From Microcystis aeruginosa Ma_SC_T_19800800_S464 (GTDB lineage: Bacteria; Cyanobacteriota; Cyanobacteriia; Cyanobacteriales; Microcystaceae), in contig SFBL01000111.1 in NCBI GenBank assembly GCA_007095785.1, positions 1-53,861 of the forward strand: DNA of 53,861 nt, given 5' to 3'. Position numbers and translations under genes: made by a program. The notes below the pieces were generated by a model, which saw only the letters and a list, made by a program, of their open reading frames with translations, was not told where the DNA came from and ran no database searches. Shown here one piece after another: positions 51,965-53,861 of this stretch (position 1 is the stretch's first letter; each line of letters opens with the position of its first letter).

Positions 51965-52185
51965 TGCCATCCCCAAGCTCAAATTATCTGGCAATTAGCG
52001 ATTAATTAGGCTACTCTAACTAATATCCCCCCCCATTGGCCTCGATTTAGAACTGGCTTTTATCCGTCCCCACCTTATCATCGATTTTTTTCCAGAATCT
52101 TATGTCTGAAACTATCACTCCCGCCCTTAGCGATCGCATCTGTAAACACAGGAACAAAGATCACGGTGATGCCGTGCTTTTCTAC
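51965..52185 (+). repeat. Partial duplication of the DUF2470 gene 5' region
   Basis: From about 51972 (CAAATTATCTGGCAATTAGC) to 52185 the sequence is nearly identical to 52921-53128, covering upstream DNA and the first 28 codons of the DUF2470 gene. Homology stops abruptly at TCTAC 52185. Confidence 0.85.
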
Positions 52186-52635
52186 TTAGGTCTATCGGCG
52201 GTATTATTAAGCTCACATCTACCGGTAGCAGCGCAAAATTGTCGGCCACTTTCTTTATTAGGGGGTGAAGGTAGTGAAGTTACCAAAACTGTCTCACAAC
52301 CCACTGTTCCAGGGCCTTTCGGTGTCACGATAACTCGTAATAATTGGAATACCGATTGGGCAGTGCCGGGGGGGAGAAGTTTTCAGAGGTTTATCGTTAC
52401 GGTTTCTGTTCCCCGGGCTGCTTCCTTTGATATCCGGCTGTTTCTCAAGTATAGCGATCAAACTAACGAGGAATTTTTTAATACTAATGGAGTACGAATC
52501 GAACCCGATAAACCCTTAACAATTACTGCCACAGTACGGGCAAATGATCAACCTTTTTTAGTCAATCTTTTTGTCAATGGTATTCAGCACATCGGTAATA
52601 CCTACACCGCTTCTGTTGTCGGTTGTGAACGATAA
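52102..52635 (+). CDS. Chimeric gene: DUF2470 N-terminus fused to an exported protein
   Basis: The first 28 residues (MSETITPALSDRICKHRNKD...LFY) duplicate the start of the DUF2470 gene downstream. From residue 29 the sequence becomes LGLSAVLLSSHLPVAAQNC, the hydrophobic core and cleavage site of a signal peptide. A ~130-residue secreted domain of unknown family follows (FGVTITRNNWNTDWAVPGGR, then IVTVSVPRAASFDIRLFLKY). The open frame is maintained through the junction. The original start of the exported protein was evidently lost and replaced by the duplicated start region. Whether it is expressed and still exported (with a long, charged n-region) is unknown; it may be a decaying pseudogene. 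Confidence 0.7.
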   Translation: MSETITPALSDRICKHRNKDHGDAVLFYLGLSAVLLSSHLPVAAQNCRPLSLLGGEGSEVTKTVSQPTVPGPFGVTITRNNWNTDWAVPGGRSFQRFIVTVSVPRAASFDIRLFLKYSDQTNEEFFNTNGVRIEPDKPLTITATVRANDQPFLVNLFVNGIQHIGNTYTASVVGCER

Positions 52636-52677
52636 AATATATAGGGTGTACTGAAAAAAAGTTTTTCCCAGGGACAG

Positions 52678-52808
52678 GGTGTGGGGTTTTAAGCTAAGAG
52701 GCATTTTAACCGCCTATCCTTAGATTAGCTGAATCTCACCCAATCCCTTTACTCTTGCCTCTTGTTTCATCTCAACAGGCAATTTAACTGCACGGGCAGC
52801 CCTGGGAT
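52678..52808 (+). repeat. Dispersed repeat R2, copy 3
   Basis: This is a same-orientation copy of 51558-51682, starting GTGTGGGGTTTTAAGCTAAG and ending GCACGGGCAGCCCT. The two copies plus the duplicated DUF2470 start define a direct duplication of about 1 kb that encloses the chimeric gene. Confidence 0.75.
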
Positions 52809-52835
52809 CTGACTCTCTACCCCGATTGACCTTAA

Positions 52836-53050
52836 GTGGGACAATTAGATCAATGCACAATTAAGGATTTTTGTCAAGAAAATAATATTAAACTTATTAT
52901 TGATACCTGTCATCCTCACGCCCAAATTATCTGGCAATTAGCGATTAATTACGCTACCCTAACTAATATCCCCCCCCATTTGCCTCGATTTAGAACCGGC
53001 TTTTATCTGTCCCCACCTTATCATCGATTTTTTTCCAGAATCTTATGTCT
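52836..53050 (+). pseudogene. Possible precorrin-6A reductase (CobK/CbiJ) fragment
   Basis: The frame reads FCQENNIKLIIDTCHPHAQI, then IWQLAINYATLTNIP. IIDTCHPHA resembles the conserved V/I-I-D-A-T-H-P-x-A motif near the N-terminus of precorrin-6A reductases, enzymes of cobalamin synthesis. The similarity ends at a run of Cs (about 52968-52978), where a frameshift may lie, and no further reductase sequence follows. It starts at a GTG immediately after repeat R2, so the N-terminus is also cut off. Part of it is duplicated near 51970. I am only moderately sure of the family. Confidence 0.4.
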
Positions 53051-53326
53051 GAAACTATCACTACCGCCATTAGCGATCGCATCTGTAAACACATGAACAA
53101 AGATCACGGTGATGCCGTGCTTTTCTACGCTCAAGTTTACGGTAATATTACCGATGCAGAAACCGCTCAAATGCTCTCCATCGATCCCCAAGGCATGGAT
53201 TTAGCCGTAGAAAAATTAGGGGAGAGTCAAACAATTAGAATACCTTTTGAGCGCACCCTAGAATCAGCCAAGGATGCCCACAATATTCTGGTTGAGATGC
53301 TAAAAGTTAATCAAACTACCCCTTGA
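53045..53326 (+). CDS. DUF2470 domain protein
   Basis: This 93-residue protein is one DUF2470 domain: SDRICKHMNKDHGDAVLFYA, then SIDPQGMDLAVEKLGESQTI and RIPFERTLESAKDAHNILVE. The domain resembles the C-terminal part of HugZ-like and split-barrel flavin- or heme-related proteins, and in plants and cyanobacteria is linked to heme or tetrapyrrole metabolism. The biochemical role of the single-domain form is not set. The HMNKDH motif is conserved in the family. It is the parent copy of the partial duplication upstream; the small membrane-protein genes follow on the same strand. Confidence 0.85.
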   Translation: MSETITTAISDRICKHMNKDHGDAVLFYAQVYGNITDAETAQMLSIDPQGMDLAVEKLGESQTIRIPFERTLESAKDAHNILVEMLKVNQTTP

Positions 53327-53380
53327 CAAAGCTCGATTTTGCGACTATCACCGAAAAAGATCAACCTAGAGAATTAGCCC

Positions 53381-53593
53381 ATGAATCAGGTTAATAGTAC
53401 GGGAATAAAAATACCCAAGTCTGGCTGGCGTTTACTGCCTTTTTTAGTCTTGGGTGTGCTAGTTTTTGCCTTTAATTCCTCCCTAGAATTAAATGATCTA
53501 GTCAAGGGTTATATTACTCTCTTGGAATTACAGACAGGCATCGTGGTTTTATACTTTCTTTTGGCTAAATTAGGGAAATCTAAAAAATCATGA
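53381..53593 (+). CDS. Small membrane protein, two predicted helices
   Basis: This 70-residue protein has two hydrophobic segments: LLPFLVLGVLVFAFNSSLEL and TLLELQTGIVVLYFLLAKLG. The C-terminal tail is Lys-rich. I do not recognise a family. The stop codon overlaps the start of the next small gene by four bases (ATGA), which suggests translational coupling. It is likely an inner- or thylakoid-membrane protein. Confidence 0.6.
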   Translation: MNQVNSTGIKIPKSGWRLLPFLVLGVLVFAFNSSLELNDLVKGYITLLELQTGIVVLYFLLAKLGKSKKS

Positions 53594-53748
53594 GAAATAG
53601 AACTATAGCGGCTTTACTAGCCTTTTTTCTCGGTTATCTTGGCATCCATAAATTTTATCTAGGGGAGAATTTAGCAGGTATTCTCTATCTACTTTTCTTC
53701 TGGACTTTTATCCCCGGCATCATTGCTTTTTTTGAGTTTATCGGCTGA
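53590..53748 (+). CDS. TM2 domain protein
   Basis: This short gene encodes 52 residues: MRNRTIAALLAFFLGYLGIH, then KFYLGENLAGILYLLFFWTF and IPGIIAFFEFIG. The two helices joined by a GYLGIHKFYLG turn are the TM2 (PF05154) signature, found in small membrane proteins of unclear role across bacteria. It overlaps the preceding small membrane gene by ATGA. The start is fixed by that overlap and the conserved beginning of the domain. Confidence 0.8.
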   Translation: MRNRTIAALLAFFLGYLGIHKFYLGENLAGILYLLFFWTFIPGIIAFFEFIG

Positions 53749-53767
53749 GAGGGGGACAAGCGAGCTA

Positions 53768-53861
53768 GAAGGTAGATAGGGCAAGCGATATCGCTCTTTG
53801 TCCTTTGATGTAATCCTTCAACCGATAGCGGCTAATTTGCATTAGCTCTTCTATATTTTTT
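53768..53861 (-). CDS. Possible 3' end of a minus-strand gene, cut by window edge
   Basis: On the minus strand the frame from the right edge reads NIEELMQISRYRLKDYIKGQ and RAISLALSTF, then stops at 53768. It contains an in-frame ATG and looks like ordinary protein sequence, but about 30 residues are too few to name a family or to rule out chance. Confidence 0.3.

Noticed and set aside
52836-53096. Intact 86-residue gene
   Set aside because: It overlaps the DUF2470 start, its C-terminal third is low-complexity and appears frameshifted in a C-run, and only the middle resembles a CobK-type motif.

Overview
This window reads as cyanobacterial chromosome, most likely Microcystis or a close relative. 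It carries the phycocyanin bilin-lyase pair cpcE/cpcF, HIP1 octamers (GCGATCGC), several PEP-CTERM proteins, a pyruvate kinase with the C-terminal PEP-mobile domain, and an unusual density of short palindromic repeats, MITE-like elements and broken insertion sequences. The genus is inferred from gene style and repeat density, not from a marker gene.

Layout. 0.2-4.3 kb is core: pyk, cpcE, a DUF29 gene and cpcF. 4.3-5.8 kb is a tnpB-only IS605-type element whose left end forms the last codons of cpcF. 5.85-7.7 kb is a two-gene ABC-2 type exporter. 7.7-8.6 kb is IS and MITE debris. 8.6-10.4 kb holds two tandem, mosaic PEP-CTERM genes. 10.6-42.2 kb is a biosynthetic cluster, all on the minus strand. 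42.4-44.0 kb holds a divergent gene of unknown function and a PAS-AraC regulator. 44.0-45.3 kb is debris with a truncated IS5-type transposase and a perfect 21-bp hairpin. 45.3-51.3 kb has a third PEP-CTERM gene and an HlyD/RND efflux pair. 51.3-53.0 kb is rearranged repeat-rich DNA containing a chimeric gene. The end holds DUF2470 and two small membrane-protein genes, one of them a TM2 gene of 52 residues.

The biosynthetic cluster is the main find. In transcription order it encodes a free carrier protein, a flavin-dependent halogenase, a KS-AT-KR-ACP polyketide synthase, a KS-AT-ACP-C-ACP synthase, and a stand-alone adenylation-condensation protein. The adenylation pocket of that last protein reads DIWHISLIDK, close to the published serine code. 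Next comes a second, PUFA-synthase or heterocyst-glycolipid-like system: KS-AT-ACP, a separate KR structural half, KR catalytic-DH, (degenerate KS)-AT-DH-DH, and a PfaD-like enoyl reductase. An MFS transporter and a COG2907-like flavoprotein close the cluster.

Possible working model (inference). The PUFA-like half makes a long reduced or unsaturated acyl chain, the modular PKS half makes or extends a (possibly halogenated) polyketide, and the condensation domains join acyl, polyketide and serine parts. The PAS-AraC protein could control the cluster, and the MFS and RND pumps could export the product. I see no thioesterase or phosphopantetheinyl transferase in the window. I do not recognise a characterised product for this combination.
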